The notes under the pieces: model-generated
What the model was told of the DNA's origin: nothing
Database searches by the model: none
Seen by the model: the letters and a program-made list of their open reading frames with translations, nothing else
DNA from: Aurantiacibacter odishensis
GTDB taxonomy: Bacteria > Pseudomonadota > Alphaproteobacteria > Sphingomonadales > Sphingomonadaceae
Length of the DNA: 64,000 bases
Direction of reading: 5' to 3'
NCBI RefSeq assembly: GCF_003605195.1
Contig: NZ_QYOS01000023.1
Coordinates: forward strand, 310,001-374,000
In this document: positions 1 through 7,104 of the stretch, piece after piece
Layout: the number at the start of each line of letters is the position of its first letter
Numbering within the stretch: the stretch's first letter is position 1
Position numbers and translations under genes: made by a program

Positions 1-2479
1 CCGCACGCTTGAAGTTCTCCTCCGCCGCGTCGCTGCCCACTAGCAGCACATCGTCGCCGGGCAGGGCTTCGGCCAGTGCGAGGAGTTCCGCGTCTGCGGT
101 CAGCAGGGGCGGCAGATCGGCGATGCTGTCTGCCGCCGGACGGCCCGAACGGAACAGGCCCGCAAGCCGCACCTCGCTATCCCCCTCGCCCGGCAGTTGC
201 GCACCACCGATCCCGGCAAAGGTCGACACGTCCGCCCCCCGCAGCGGCGCAGCGGCGCGACCCTGGGCGAAAACGGCGAGATTGCCGATCACCTGCGAGG
301 CGGCATCGCGCACCAGCCACGGCGCGGAGGCGAGGTCTTCCCCGGCCTGCCCCGTCAGGAGCATGGCCAGGGGCAGACTGGCGAGCGACTGTCCACCGTA
401 AAGGTAGACCTGATCGTAACCCGCGATGCCTTGCGGAAAGAGTTGCCCGAAAAGCGCATAGGCAGCCTTGGTCGGGAATGCCTTGAGGTCGCTGCCCGAA
501 GTGACGGCCTCGCGCATGGCGGCCACATTGGAACGCAGGCTTTCGCCATCCATCGCGTTCCACGTCATGCCGCCCTCGTCGACCTGCGCCACCCAGCTGC
601 CGTGTTTCGTTTCGACCGGGATGACGACCAGTTCGCCCTCGCCCAGTGACTGGCGCAGCCGTTCGAGCGATACGGGTTGCGGACGGATGCGGGCGATGAA
701 ATCGGGGTGCCGCCCAACAAGCTGTGCCAGCAGGTCCGCCGCCTCTGCGTCCAGCCGGGCGCGCTGGCTGTCCAGCGCCTCTGCCGCCCCATCTTCGCCG
801 TCTTCCGCCAGCCCGAGGGCTATGCGCCGCTCCACCAGTCGCAGGCGGCGGTTGGTATCGACAAGCCGGCGATGCAGCGCGAAGGCCTCGCTTGCCTCGC
901 CGCTGCGTTCGTCGCTGGCGCGGCGCTGCGTCAGCGCAAGTTCCGACAGCGTGAGGATCTGCAAGGCCCCGAAGGCGCGGTCCTCGTCTCCGGCGGCAAG
1001 CGCGGTTGCGAGATACAGCAGCATCGCGGGGGAATTGGCGCTCGCCTGCCGCGCAATGTCGCGGTCGGCCGCGCGCACGTCGGAAAGCTTGCCGACCAGC
1101 TCTGCGGCGACCGGATCGATCGCCTGCCACAGCGCGTCGCCGCTTGCCGCCGCATCGCCGTCAAGCTGGCGCAGGCGGGCGAGCAGCATTTCGCCGAAGA
1201 TACGGTCGTTGTTGGACGGGATCAGCCGTTCCACCACGATCGGCACCCAGCGTTCCGCCAGAGTGCGGGCCTCGTCCGCGTCGCCGCGCCGGTAAAGCTG
1301 GTAGGCGTGCTCGATATGGAACACCGCCAGCGAGGGGTTTTGCGGGTCGAGCATGTCCGCCAGCACCGGCTGTGCATCGGCGATGCGCTGCGCGTAGAGG
1401 TCCCACTCGCCAAGCGATGCCGCCAGCCGCGCGCGGGTGCGCAGGAAGCCTGCCAGCGTGTTGGGGTCCATCAGGTTTCGGTGCTGCTCCAGTATCGCCG
1501 TCGCCGCGCCCGACAGCACGCTCGCTTCCTGCAGGCGGCCCGTTTCCTCCAGCGCCGTTGCGAGGACCATCTGCGAGGCCGCGGTATAGGGGTGCTCGTC
1601 CCCAAGCTGCGCCCGGCGCACGTCCAGCGTCTCGCGGATCACCGGAATCGCCTCGGCATAAAGCGCCGATTCCAGCAGCGCCTGCCCCAGCGTGTTGAGG
1701 ACATAGCCGTACCAAGCATGGTCGCGGCCAAGGTTCGCGCGGGCCAGCGCCTCCGCCTCGCGCGCTACGCGCACGGCCTCTGTATCGCGGCCCGTCTCGT
1801 CCAGCAGCGAGGCGAGACTGTCGAGCCGCTTGATGATTTCCAACGCGTCGTCCGGCCCGGCGGCCCGCTGTTCGTCCAGCGCGCGGCGCATCAGGTCCAG
1901 CGATTCCTCGTAGCGGCCCGAGGAATAGAGCACGTTGCCCAGCATCCCCAATGCGGAGGCGACTTCCTCGTGCGGCTCGTCATAGAGTTCCTGCCGGATG
2001 GACAGCGCGAGGCGGGCGGCTTCCTCGGCTTCGGCCAGACGGTTCGCGCGGCGCATCAGCACGGCGCGGTTGATCGCCATTTCGGCCACCTTGTCGGGCG
2101 CGTTGCCGTCCTCGGCATAGACCTCTGCGGCACGGTCGAACCAGATCGCGGCCTCGTCCAGCTGCTGCATCGCGTAGTGCGTGGTGCCGATCATGGCGAG
2201 CAGTTCGCCCCGCTGGCGGGCGGAGACGTTGGAGGGATCGGCTTCCACCTCGGCCTGCAAGACCATCAGCGCGGCCAGCGTCGCCGCCGGGTCGCCCTCG
2301 CGGTCGGAATCGGCCCAATGCTGAACCCGCTCCGACAGAGAAGCGTCCGCGGGCGGGGCCGCCACCGCTGCGGTATCCGCGTCGTCCTGCGCCTGAACCG
2401 GCCCGACCATGGCAGGCGTGGTCAGCATCGCCGCCGCCAGCATCAGCCCGGCGCGCGCGACCGCGAAATGGTTTGTCAT
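1..2479 (-). CDS. Secreted TPR-repeat CHAT-domain protein (3' end off window)
   Basis: The reading frame is open from an ATG at 2479 to the left edge (at least 826 codons, stop not in the window), so the C-terminus is missing. A GGGGG Shine-Dalgarno precedes the start. Residues 1 to about 30 look like a Sec signal peptide ending near VQAQD. Residues about 50-400 are helical TPR-like repeats containing motifs such as YEESLDLMRRAL and GDEHPYTA. From about residue 560 the sequence follows the CHAT (caspase HetF-associated) fold, with the QVYLYGGQSLASLPLAML strand-turn and, at the very end, DDVLLVGSDAAEENFKRA, the usual lead-in to the catalytic His-Gly region. The catalytic His and Cys would lie beyond the edge, so activity cannot be judged. 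TPR-CHAT proteins are known as peptidase-like effectors or surface-linked proteins; the substrate here is unknown. Confidence 0.85.
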   Translation of the reverse strand, partial: MTNHFAVARAGLMLAAAMLTTPAMVGPVQAQDDADTAAVAAPPADASLSERVQHWADSDREGDPAATLAALMVLQAEVEADPSNVSARQRGELLAMIGTTHYAMQQLDEAAIWFDRAAEVYAEDGNAPDKVAEMAINRAVLMRRANRLAEAEEAARLALSIRQELYDEPHEEVASALGMLGNVLYSSGRYEESLDLMRRALDEQRAAGPDDALEIIKRLDSLASLLDETGRDTEAVRVAREAEALARANLGRDHAWYGYVLNTLGQALLESALYAEAIPVIRETLDVRRAQLGDEHPYTAASQMVLATALEETGRLQEASVLSGAATAILEQHRNLMDPNTLAGFLRTRARLAASLGEWDLYAQRIADAQPVLADMLDPQNPSLAVFHIEHAYQLYRRGDADEARTLAERWVPIVVERLIPSNNDRIFGEMLLARLRQLDGDAAASGDALWQAIDPVAAELVGKLSDVRAADRDIARQASANSPAMLLYLATALAAGDEDRAFGALQILTLSELALTQRRASDERSGEASEAFALHRRLVDTNRRLRLVERRIALGLAEDGEDGAAEALDSQRARLDAEAADLLAQLVGRHPDFIARIRPQPVSLERLRQSLGEGELVVIPVETKHGSWVAQVDEGGMTWNAMDGESLRSNVAAMREAVTSGSDLKAFPTKAAYALFGQLFPQGIAGYDQVYLYGGQSLASLPLAMLLTGQAGEDLASAPWLVRDAASQVIGNLAVFAQGRAAAPLRGADVSTFAGIGGAQLPGEGDSEVRLAGLFRSGRPAADSIADLPPLLTADAELLALAEALPGDDVLLVGSDAAEENFKRA

Positions 2480-2545
2480 GCAACCCCCGAAGAACCCCTG
2501 TTCGGCAATGCAGACTATCCCCCCGTCCGCAAAAAGGAAGAGGAA

Positions 2546-2824
2546 TTACCGGCGTTTCGAGCCGAAATGACTGCCCCCGCCCAGAACGGTGATGCCGAGG
2601 AAGAAGCCGAAATCGTACCACCCGCCCGAATTGGGCACGGCGTAGACGGCGATCTCGTCCGAGAACAGCGAGCCGACCCAGGCGAAGGGGAAGACGAAGC
2701 CGTGCCACAGCCCCCACCAGAAACCGGGCGCCCCACCGTCGCGCACCACGCCCGCATCGACCTGGCTGGCGCAGGCGGAGAGAAGCAGACCAAGTAACAA
2801 AACGCCAATCAGTCTGCTTCTCAT
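2546..2824 (-). CDS. Small predicted lipoprotein
   Basis: The protein has 92 residues. It begins with a positively charged, Leu-rich signal ending in the lipobox LLSAC (Cys 18), so it should be lipidated by Lgt and exported. The mature part has Trp/Phe-rich hydrophobic stretches (FWWGLWHGFVFPFAWVGSLF, then a Gly-rich FFLGITVLGGG segment) and a basic C-terminus. AGGTAGG lies 5 nt before the ATG. It is read in the same direction as the CHAT gene, 66 nt upstream of it. I do not recognise a characterised family; similar small lipoproteins in proteobacteria are unassigned. Confidence 0.75.
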   Translation of the reverse strand: MRSRLIGVLLLGLLLSACASQVDAGVVRDGGAPGFWWGLWHGFVFPFAWVGSLFSDEIAVYAVPNSGGWYDFGFFLGITVLGGGSHFGSKRR

Positions 2825-2837
2825 TTTCGCCTACCTT

Positions 2838-3173
2838 TTATGCGGTCCGGAGTCGGTCATTGAGTGGCGGATTGAAGTTCGCAATGAGATCGCGTTCGAT
2901 AAAATCCGCATGAGAGTCGTTTGCGCAGACAAGCTGACCGAGCGTCGTCATTCCAAGGTCGATGGCTGGCCGCACCTTCTCATGGTGAGGAGTGACACGA
3001 GAACTTAGCTGATTCGCACGCCCGATGTAGAGCACGTCGTAAAGGGCATCGGAGCGAAGTCGGCCAAAAAGGTAGACACCGCAATCGTCGTTCGCCGCTG
3101 TGGGCAAGTGACGCATTTCAAACGGATACCAATTACCGCTAAGACCCTGAAAATTATGGGTAGATACAGTCAT
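2838..3173 (-). CDS. Small GIY-YIG nuclease-domain protein
   Basis: The protein has 111 residues. I chose the ATG at 3173 because CCGGAGAAGT sits just upstream; an in-frame start at 3290 has no such signal. The GIY-YIG fold is visible: GVYLF (GIY strand), VLYIGRA (YIG strand), an Arg in the following helix (SSRV), the metal-binding Glu in FIERDLI and the closing Asn in NPPLNDRL. All key residues are present, so a single-domain endonuclease is plausible, although many short GIY-YIG proteins have no known substrate. The gene is clearly less GC-rich than its neighbours and lies just downstream of the ribonucleotide reductase gene. Free-standing GIY-YIG genes beside nrd genes are known in phages as homing endonucleases; whether this is a relic of such an event is inference. 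Confidence 0.8.
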   Translation of the reverse strand: MTVSTHNFQGLSGNWYPFEMRHLPTAANDDCGVYLFGRLRSDALYDVLYIGRANQLSSRVTPHHEKVRPAIDLGMTTLGQLVCANDSHADFIERDLIANFNPPLNDRLRTA

Positions 3174-3269
3174 TATACTTCTCCGGTAATATTCGGAGGG
3201 CTTGACTGATCCTTGATGCATCCGCATCAGAAGATTGCAAAGACAGTCGGCCTCCGAGGTTGATGTCAC

Positions 3270-3311
3270 GAGGCCCGGCTCCAGCTCCAACTGGTCCGGG
3301 CCTCATTTTTT
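3270..3311 (+). terminator. Intrinsic terminator-like hairpin with T-run on + strand
   Basis: GAGGCCCGG (3270-3278) pairs with CCGGGCCTC (3296-3304), with an inner CCAG/CTGG stem, and is followed by A and six T on the + strand. It lies between the end of the ribonucleotide reductase gene (- strand) and the start of the GIY-YIG gene (- strand). The T-run therefore serves + strand transcription, for which no gene is evident. On the - strand the hairpin has an A-run upstream and could still weaken read-through from nrdA. Confidence 0.6.
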
Positions 3312-3349
3312 CCAGCCTTTCGAGCCGGAAACTCTTCAAATCCTTCTCC

Positions 3350-5401
3350 TCACTGACAAGCCAGACACTCGTCGTAGTCGGTCGTCGGCAGTTCGTACTT
3401 CGAGGGTTCGGCGGTGTTGTCCGCTTCCACGCCGCCGGCGAAACCGGCGCGCTGCACGCTCTTCGAGCGCAGGTAGTAGAGCGACTTGATGCCCTTCTCC
3501 CACGCCTGGAAGTGCAGCATGGCAAGGTCCCACTTGTCGACGTCCGCCGGGATAAACAGGTTCAGCGACTGCGCCTGATCGATGAAAGGCGCGCGGTCGG
3601 CAGCGAATTCGAGCAGCCAGCGCTGGTCGATCTCGAAGCTGGTCTTGAACGCGGCCTTCTCCTCGGCATTGAGGAAGTCGAGGTGCTGGACGGAGCCGCC
3701 CTTCTCGAGGATCGAGTTCCAGATGGCGGTGGAGTTCTTGCTCTTCTTGTCGAGCAGCTTTTCCAGGTACGGGTTCTTCACCACGAAGCTGCCCGAAAGC
3801 GTCTTGTGGGTGTAGATGTTCGCCGGGATCGGCTCGATACAGGCGCTGGTGCCGCCGCAGATGATGGAGATCGACGCGGTCGGCGCGATCGCCATCTTGC
3901 AGCTGAAACGCTCCATCGCGCCCATTTCCTCGGCATCGGGGCACGGCCCGCGTTCCTTGGCCAGCATCATGCTCGCCTCGTTCGCCTTGGCGTTGATGTG
4001 CTTGAACATCTTGAGGTTCCACACCTTCGCCATCGGGCTTTCGAAGCCGATGTTCTTGCTCTGCAGGAAGGAGTGGAAGCCCATCACGCCCATGCCGACG
4101 CTGCGTTCGCGCATGGCCGAATACTTGGCGCGGGCCATTTCTTCGGGGGCGCGGTCGATATAATCCTGCAGCACGTTGTCGAGGAAGCGCATCACGTCCT
4201 CGATGAAGGCCTTGTCGCCGTTCCACTCGTCCCACTTTTCCAGGTTGAGCGAGGAGAGGCAGCACACTGCCGTGCGGTCGTTGCCGAGGTGATCGATCCC
4301 GGTCGGCAGGGTGATTTCGCTGCACAGGTTGGAGGTGGAGACCTTCAGGCCCAGGTCGCGGTGGTGCTTTGGCATCATGCGGTTCACCGTGTCGGAGAAC
4401 ACGATGTAGGGCTCGCCTGTTGCAAGGCGGGTTTCGACCAGCTTCTGGAACAACGAGCGCGCATCCACCTGCCCGCGCACGGAACCGTCCTTGGGCGACT
4501 TGAGATCGAACTTTTCGCCGGCGCGCACGGCTTCCATGAACTCGTCGGTCAACAGCACGCCGTGGTGCAGGTTCAGCGCCTTGCGGTTGAAGTCGCCCGA
4601 AGGCTTGCGGATTTCGAGGAACTCCTCGATTTCCGGGTGGTGCACGTCGATGTAGCAGGCGGCCGAACCGCGGCGCAGCGAGCCCTGCGAGATCGCCAGC
4701 GTGAGACTGTCCATCACGCGCACGAAGGGGATGATGCCGCTGGTCTTGCCGTTGAGGCCTACAGGCTCGCCAATGCCACGCACGTTGCCCCAGTAGGTGC
4801 CGATGCCACCGCCCTTGGAGGCAAGCCACACGTTCTCGTTCCAGGTGCCGACGATGCCGTCGAGGCTGTCGGACACCGAGTTCAGGTAGCACGAGATCGG
4901 CAGGCCGCGCCCGGTGCCGCCGTTCGAGAGAACGGGCGTTGCGGGCATGAACCAGAGGTTGGAGATGTAATCGTAGAGACGCTGCGCGTGTTCCTGATCG
5001 TCCGCATAGGCATCGGCCACGCGGGCGAACAGGTCCTGATAGGTCTCGTTCGGCAACAGGTAGCGATCGTTCAGCGTTTCCTTGCCGAAATCGGTGAGGT
5101 TCGCGTCGCGCTCCGGATCGGTCTTGATCTTGAAGCGGCGCGGATTGACCGTTTTCGAATCGCTCTTGGGCTTGAGCGCAGCCTTGGCAGCTTCGGCCAG
5201 CGCTTCCGCTGCCGCTTCACTCACCAGCTCTTCGCTGCCCAGGTCCGTCTTTTCCATGCTTACCGCTTTCTCGTCGGAGCCTTTTGCTCCCGTTGTATTC
5301 GTATTGCCAGACTTGGGTTTCGTGGCCGGCTTGGTTTCGGTGTCGCCCGCAGTCTGTTCGTCGAGCCCCATTGCCGTCTCGTCCGTGTTCCGAAATTCCA
5401 T
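3350..5401 (-). CDS. nrdA: Ribonucleoside-diphosphate reductase class I, large (alpha) subunit
   Basis: This protein (683 aa from the chosen ATG at 5401, preceded by GGGGACTTGG) makes deoxynucleotides from ribonucleotides in the cytoplasm. Recognisable parts are the PATPVLSNGG and SCYLNSVSDSLDGI segments (substrate-site Cys), the NLCSEITLPT segment (active-site Cys), PTASISIICGGTSACIEPI near the radical-transfer region, and a C-terminal CLAC pair that would be the redox-shuttle cysteines. The N-terminal 80 residues are low-complexity and charged; no ATP-cone domain is evident. The frame stays open up to 5518, but the extra 39 residues look non-coding. Class I enzymes need a beta subunit; no nrdB follows, as the next gene leftwards is a GIY-YIG nuclease. 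An NrdR-like box and a structured leader lie upstream. Confidence 0.93.
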   Translation of the reverse strand: MEFRNTDETAMGLDEQTAGDTETKPATKPKSGNTNTTGAKGSDEKAVSMEKTDLGSEELVSEAAAEALAEAAKAALKPKSDSKTVNPRRFKIKTDPERDANLTDFGKETLNDRYLLPNETYQDLFARVADAYADDQEHAQRLYDYISNLWFMPATPVLSNGGTGRGLPISCYLNSVSDSLDGIVGTWNENVWLASKGGGIGTYWGNVRGIGEPVGLNGKTSGIIPFVRVMDSLTLAISQGSLRRGSAACYIDVHHPEIEEFLEIRKPSGDFNRKALNLHHGVLLTDEFMEAVRAGEKFDLKSPKDGSVRGQVDARSLFQKLVETRLATGEPYIVFSDTVNRMMPKHHRDLGLKVSTSNLCSEITLPTGIDHLGNDRTAVCCLSSLNLEKWDEWNGDKAFIEDVMRFLDNVLQDYIDRAPEEMARAKYSAMRERSVGMGVMGFHSFLQSKNIGFESPMAKVWNLKMFKHINAKANEASMMLAKERGPCPDAEEMGAMERFSCKMAIAPTASISIICGGTSACIEPIPANIYTHKTLSGSFVVKNPYLEKLLDKKSKNSTAIWNSILEKGGSVQHLDFLNAEEKAAFKTSFEIDQRWLLEFAADRAPFIDQAQSLNLFIPADVDKWDLAMLHFQAWEKGIKSLYYLRSKSVQRAGFAGGVEADNTAEPSKYELPTTDYDECLACQ

Positions 5402-5485
5402 TTGGCCAAGTCCCCGTCTGTCGTGGAGGGTGACCGGATCCCCCGGTTCCTCCGCCTGAAATCCGCATGATCTGCGAATCGAAAC

Positions 5486-5563
5486 CGGCAGGCTGCCAGT
5501 GACTCTCCGCCCATGCATCGGGGGGAGTTTATTTATCCCCCACCGCCTGTTTCGAGCCTGCCG
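5486..5563 (-). ncRNA. Structured 5' leader element of nrdA (riboswitch-like candidate)
   Basis: On the - strand AGCCTGCCG/CGGCAGGCT arms at 5555-5563 and 5486-5494 form a perfect 9-bp stem closing a roughly 60-nt interior. The interior holds a second hairpin made of GGGGG (5521-5525) and CCCCC (5537-5541) around an AT-rich loop. It lies between the NrdR-like box and the nrdA start, so it would be in the mRNA leader. Parts loosely recall cobalamin riboswitches (GTCACTGGCAGCCTGCCGG resembles a B12 box with two extra bases), but the canonical core is not present, so I do not assign a class. Confidence 0.4.
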
Positions 5564-5616
5564 CGTGAGCCTTCTAGAGCGAATCGGAACCTCATGCGCG
5601 ATGCTCCTCGCGCTGC

Positions 5617-5632
5617 CCCCTATATCTAGGTC
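5617..5632 (-). promoter_or_regulatory. NrdR-like box upstream of nrdA
   Basis: CTATATCTAG at 5620-5629 matches the core of the published NrdR consensus (CWATATATWG) at nine of ten positions and is nearly palindromic. NrdR boxes normally occur as tandem pairs; I find no second copy at 21 or about 31 bp on either side. The position, about 215 nt ahead of the chosen nrdA start and just ahead of its leader, fits repression of nrdA. Confidence 0.5.
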
Positions 5633-6034
5633 TAGTAGGTCGCCCCGGCAAGTCGACCACCACCAGTTGTGAATCAGGTGGGACTCGGGCGCAAGAGGGT
5701 TAAGTGCGATTTACCGTGCGAGAGGACATTGCGGGCCGGTGTCTGGCGCGGGCAATACGGCGCGACGCGTGGATGTTCCTCGACTCCCGCGCTGCGCAAG
5801 AGGAAAAACCAAACTGCGGAAAAAAAGGTGCCGCGGTGCGACTGCGTGAATCAATCGAATCAGGCCGCGCAATAATGCGTCCCCGCAGCAGGCCCCGGCC
5901 ATCCCCGGCGGGAATCTTTGCTGCCCGAGGCCGCGCGCGATAACCCGATGATAACCACGTGCTGATAAGGTCGGTCGCGATTGGCACCGTCCACACGGAC
6001 AACGGGCACAAGCAAGGCAAGCGGAGCGCAGAAG

Positions 6035-6253
6035 ATGATCGCCTTTTTCAAAGCGATTCCATTCGGTATTTTCCTAACCCTGATCGTCGCGCTGTTCATG
6101 GGTTCGGGCGGAACGAGCGGCGGGGTTCTACATGTTTTCCCGTTCGACGTGCAGTACGAGGACTTCGGTCTCGATTTCCGGCTTTACTGGAGCTGGGCGC
6201 TGTTCCTCGCCGGAACGTTCCTGTCTTTCTTCATGATCCTCATGCTGGAATAG
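6035..6253 (+). CDS. Small two-helix membrane protein
   Basis: The protein has 72 residues. There are two hydrophobic segments: about residues 5-25 (IPFGIFLTLIVALFMGSGG) and 50-70 (YWSWALFLAGTFLSFFMILM). They are separated by a short polar loop with aromatic residues, so a hairpin in the inner membrane is likely. The start at 6035 is favoured because the hydrophobic helix begins immediately; a GGAG lies 11 nt upstream. It is followed by a hairpin terminator. No characterised family recognised. Confidence 0.65.
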   Translation: MIAFFKAIPFGIFLTLIVALFMGSGGTSGGVLHVFPFDVQYEDFGLDFRLYWSWALFLAGTFLSFFMILMLE

Positions 6254-6266
6254 CCCTGAAGCGCGA

Positions 6267-6294
6267 AAGGCCCCCGCATCGCTGCGAGGGCCTT
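6267..6294. terminator. Bidirectional hairpin terminator between convergent genes
   Basis: AAGGCCC at 6267 onward pairs with GGGCCTT ending at 6294, with an inner CGCA/TGCG stem and a short loop. It lies between the small membrane protein gene (+, ends 6253) and the acidic lipoprotein gene (-, ends 6336). There is no long T-run on either side, so it is probably a weak or factor-assisted terminator. Confidence 0.5.
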
Positions 6295-6335
6295 CCTGCA
6301 TCCGACCATCTGGCCGGATCCGCGTGAAGCGGGGA

Positions 6336-6611
6336 CTATTCCATTTCGTCGGCGCGTTCGTTGATCGCGTCGGCAGCATCGTCACCGATGTCGTCGATTT
6401 CCTCGGCGCGCTCGTTCAGCATGTCTTCCTGAGCGTCGGTCGGCGCTTCGTCGGCCATTTCTTCCAGCTGGCCGGCACGGTCGTCACCGACGTTTTCAAT
6501 GGCGTCGGCCTGCTCTTCGAGCATGTCGCCGCGCTCTTCCACGGCGCTGTCCTCGCCGCAGGCGGCAAGCGCGAGAGCGGGTGCGGTGGCGATAAGAATA
6601 AGCTTTTTCAT
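6336..6611 (-). CDS. Acidic repeat lipoprotein
   Basis: The protein has 91 residues and starts at ATG 6611 with GGAAACG upstream. The signal MKKLILIATAPALALAAC ends in a lipobox, with Cys 18 lipidated. The mature protein is strongly acidic and helical and contains a tandem duplication of about 26 residues: the first copy begins MLEEQADAIENVGDD and the second MLNERAEEIDDIGDD, each closing with an ADE motif, joined by APTDAQED. No Trp or Cys in the mature part. It resembles short periplasmic acidic lipoproteins of sphingomonads with no known function; a coiled-coil or cation-binding role is only a guess. Confidence 0.7.
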   Translation of the reverse strand: MKKLILIATAPALALAACGEDSAVEERGDMLEEQADAIENVGDDRAGQLEEMADEAPTDAQEDMLNERAEEIDDIGDDAADAINERADEME

Positions 6612-6795
6612 TACGTTTCCTTCCCGGCGACCACGTGCCGCCGTTTCTCCATCGATTGCACCACCAACGGGCGCAGGGCGGGTTGGTTTCAAAAAAGGCG
6701 GAAAAAAGGCAGTCTCCCAGATGAACAAAACGGGCCGGAACGATGGACAGGCCGCGCGTTTCCGGGGCATGTGGCCTTCCAGGGGAGGACAGCAA

Positions 6796-7095
6796 ATGCC
6801 CGGCTACATCATCGCACATTACAAGATTACCGATGCCGAAGGGATCGGGAATTACGTGGAAGCGGTCATGCCGATCCTGACGGCGCACGGCGGCGAGGCG
6901 CTGGTGGTGGATGGCGACAGCCAGGTCATGGAGGGCGACGCCCCGCACCAAAGCGTGGTCGTGAAGTTTCCCTCCGTTGAGGCGGCGAAGGGTTTCTACA
7001 ACTCGGCCGAATACCAGGCCGTGCGTCATTTCCGCACCGACAACTCCACCGCTGGCTCGCTGGTGATCGTCGAAGGCGTGGAAGGGCCGGAATAG
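6796..7095 (+). CDS. DUF1330 family protein
   Basis: The protein has 99 residues. The ATG at 6796 is preceded by GGGGAGGAC. The sequence fits the DUF1330 dimeric alpha/beta-barrel fold: PGYIIAHYKITD at the N-terminus, YVEAVMPILTAHGGEALV, then VVVKFPSVEAAKGFYNSAEY and a SLVIVEG strand at the C-terminus. Family members are small cytoplasmic proteins without an agreed activity. Upstream lies the divergent acidic lipoprotein gene, so this one is probably monocistronic. Confidence 0.88.
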   Translation: MPGYIIAHYKITDAEGIGNYVEAVMPILTAHGGEALVVDGDSQVMEGDAPHQSVVVKFPSVEAAKGFYNSAEYQAVRHFRTDNSTAGSLVIVEGVEGPE

Positions 7096-7104
7096 CGTCG
7101 CCCG

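Larger units (their letters stand above)
5402..6034. other. Intergenic region between divergent nrdA and a small membrane protein gene
   Basis: This 633-nt stretch holds no convincing gene. Short frames on both strands (for example 5704-5943 +) have no family resemblance, poor codon pattern and no good ribosome-binding site. What can be supported is the nrdA leader with a long-range stem (5486-5563) and the NrdR-like box at 5617-5632. From about 5640 to 6034 I see only A-runs near 5810-5826 and GC-rich sequence, presumably containing the promoter of the gene at 6035. Confidence 0.6.

Noticed and set aside
3260-5470. 736-codon open frame on the + strand
   Set aside because: It is antisense to nrdA, which has unmistakable RNR motifs. 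Long antisense frames are expected from GC-rich third positions. The product shows no domain.
5486-5563. Calling the nrdA leader a cobalamin riboswitch
   Set aside because: The B12-box-like stretch has two extra bases, and the GGTG...CCCGC core and pseudoknot partners are not found, so only a generic structured leader is supported.
5704-5943. 79-codon frame on the + strand upstream of the small membrane protein
   Set aside because: No ribosome-binding site, no family resemblance and overlapping alternatives in other frames; treated as non-coding.
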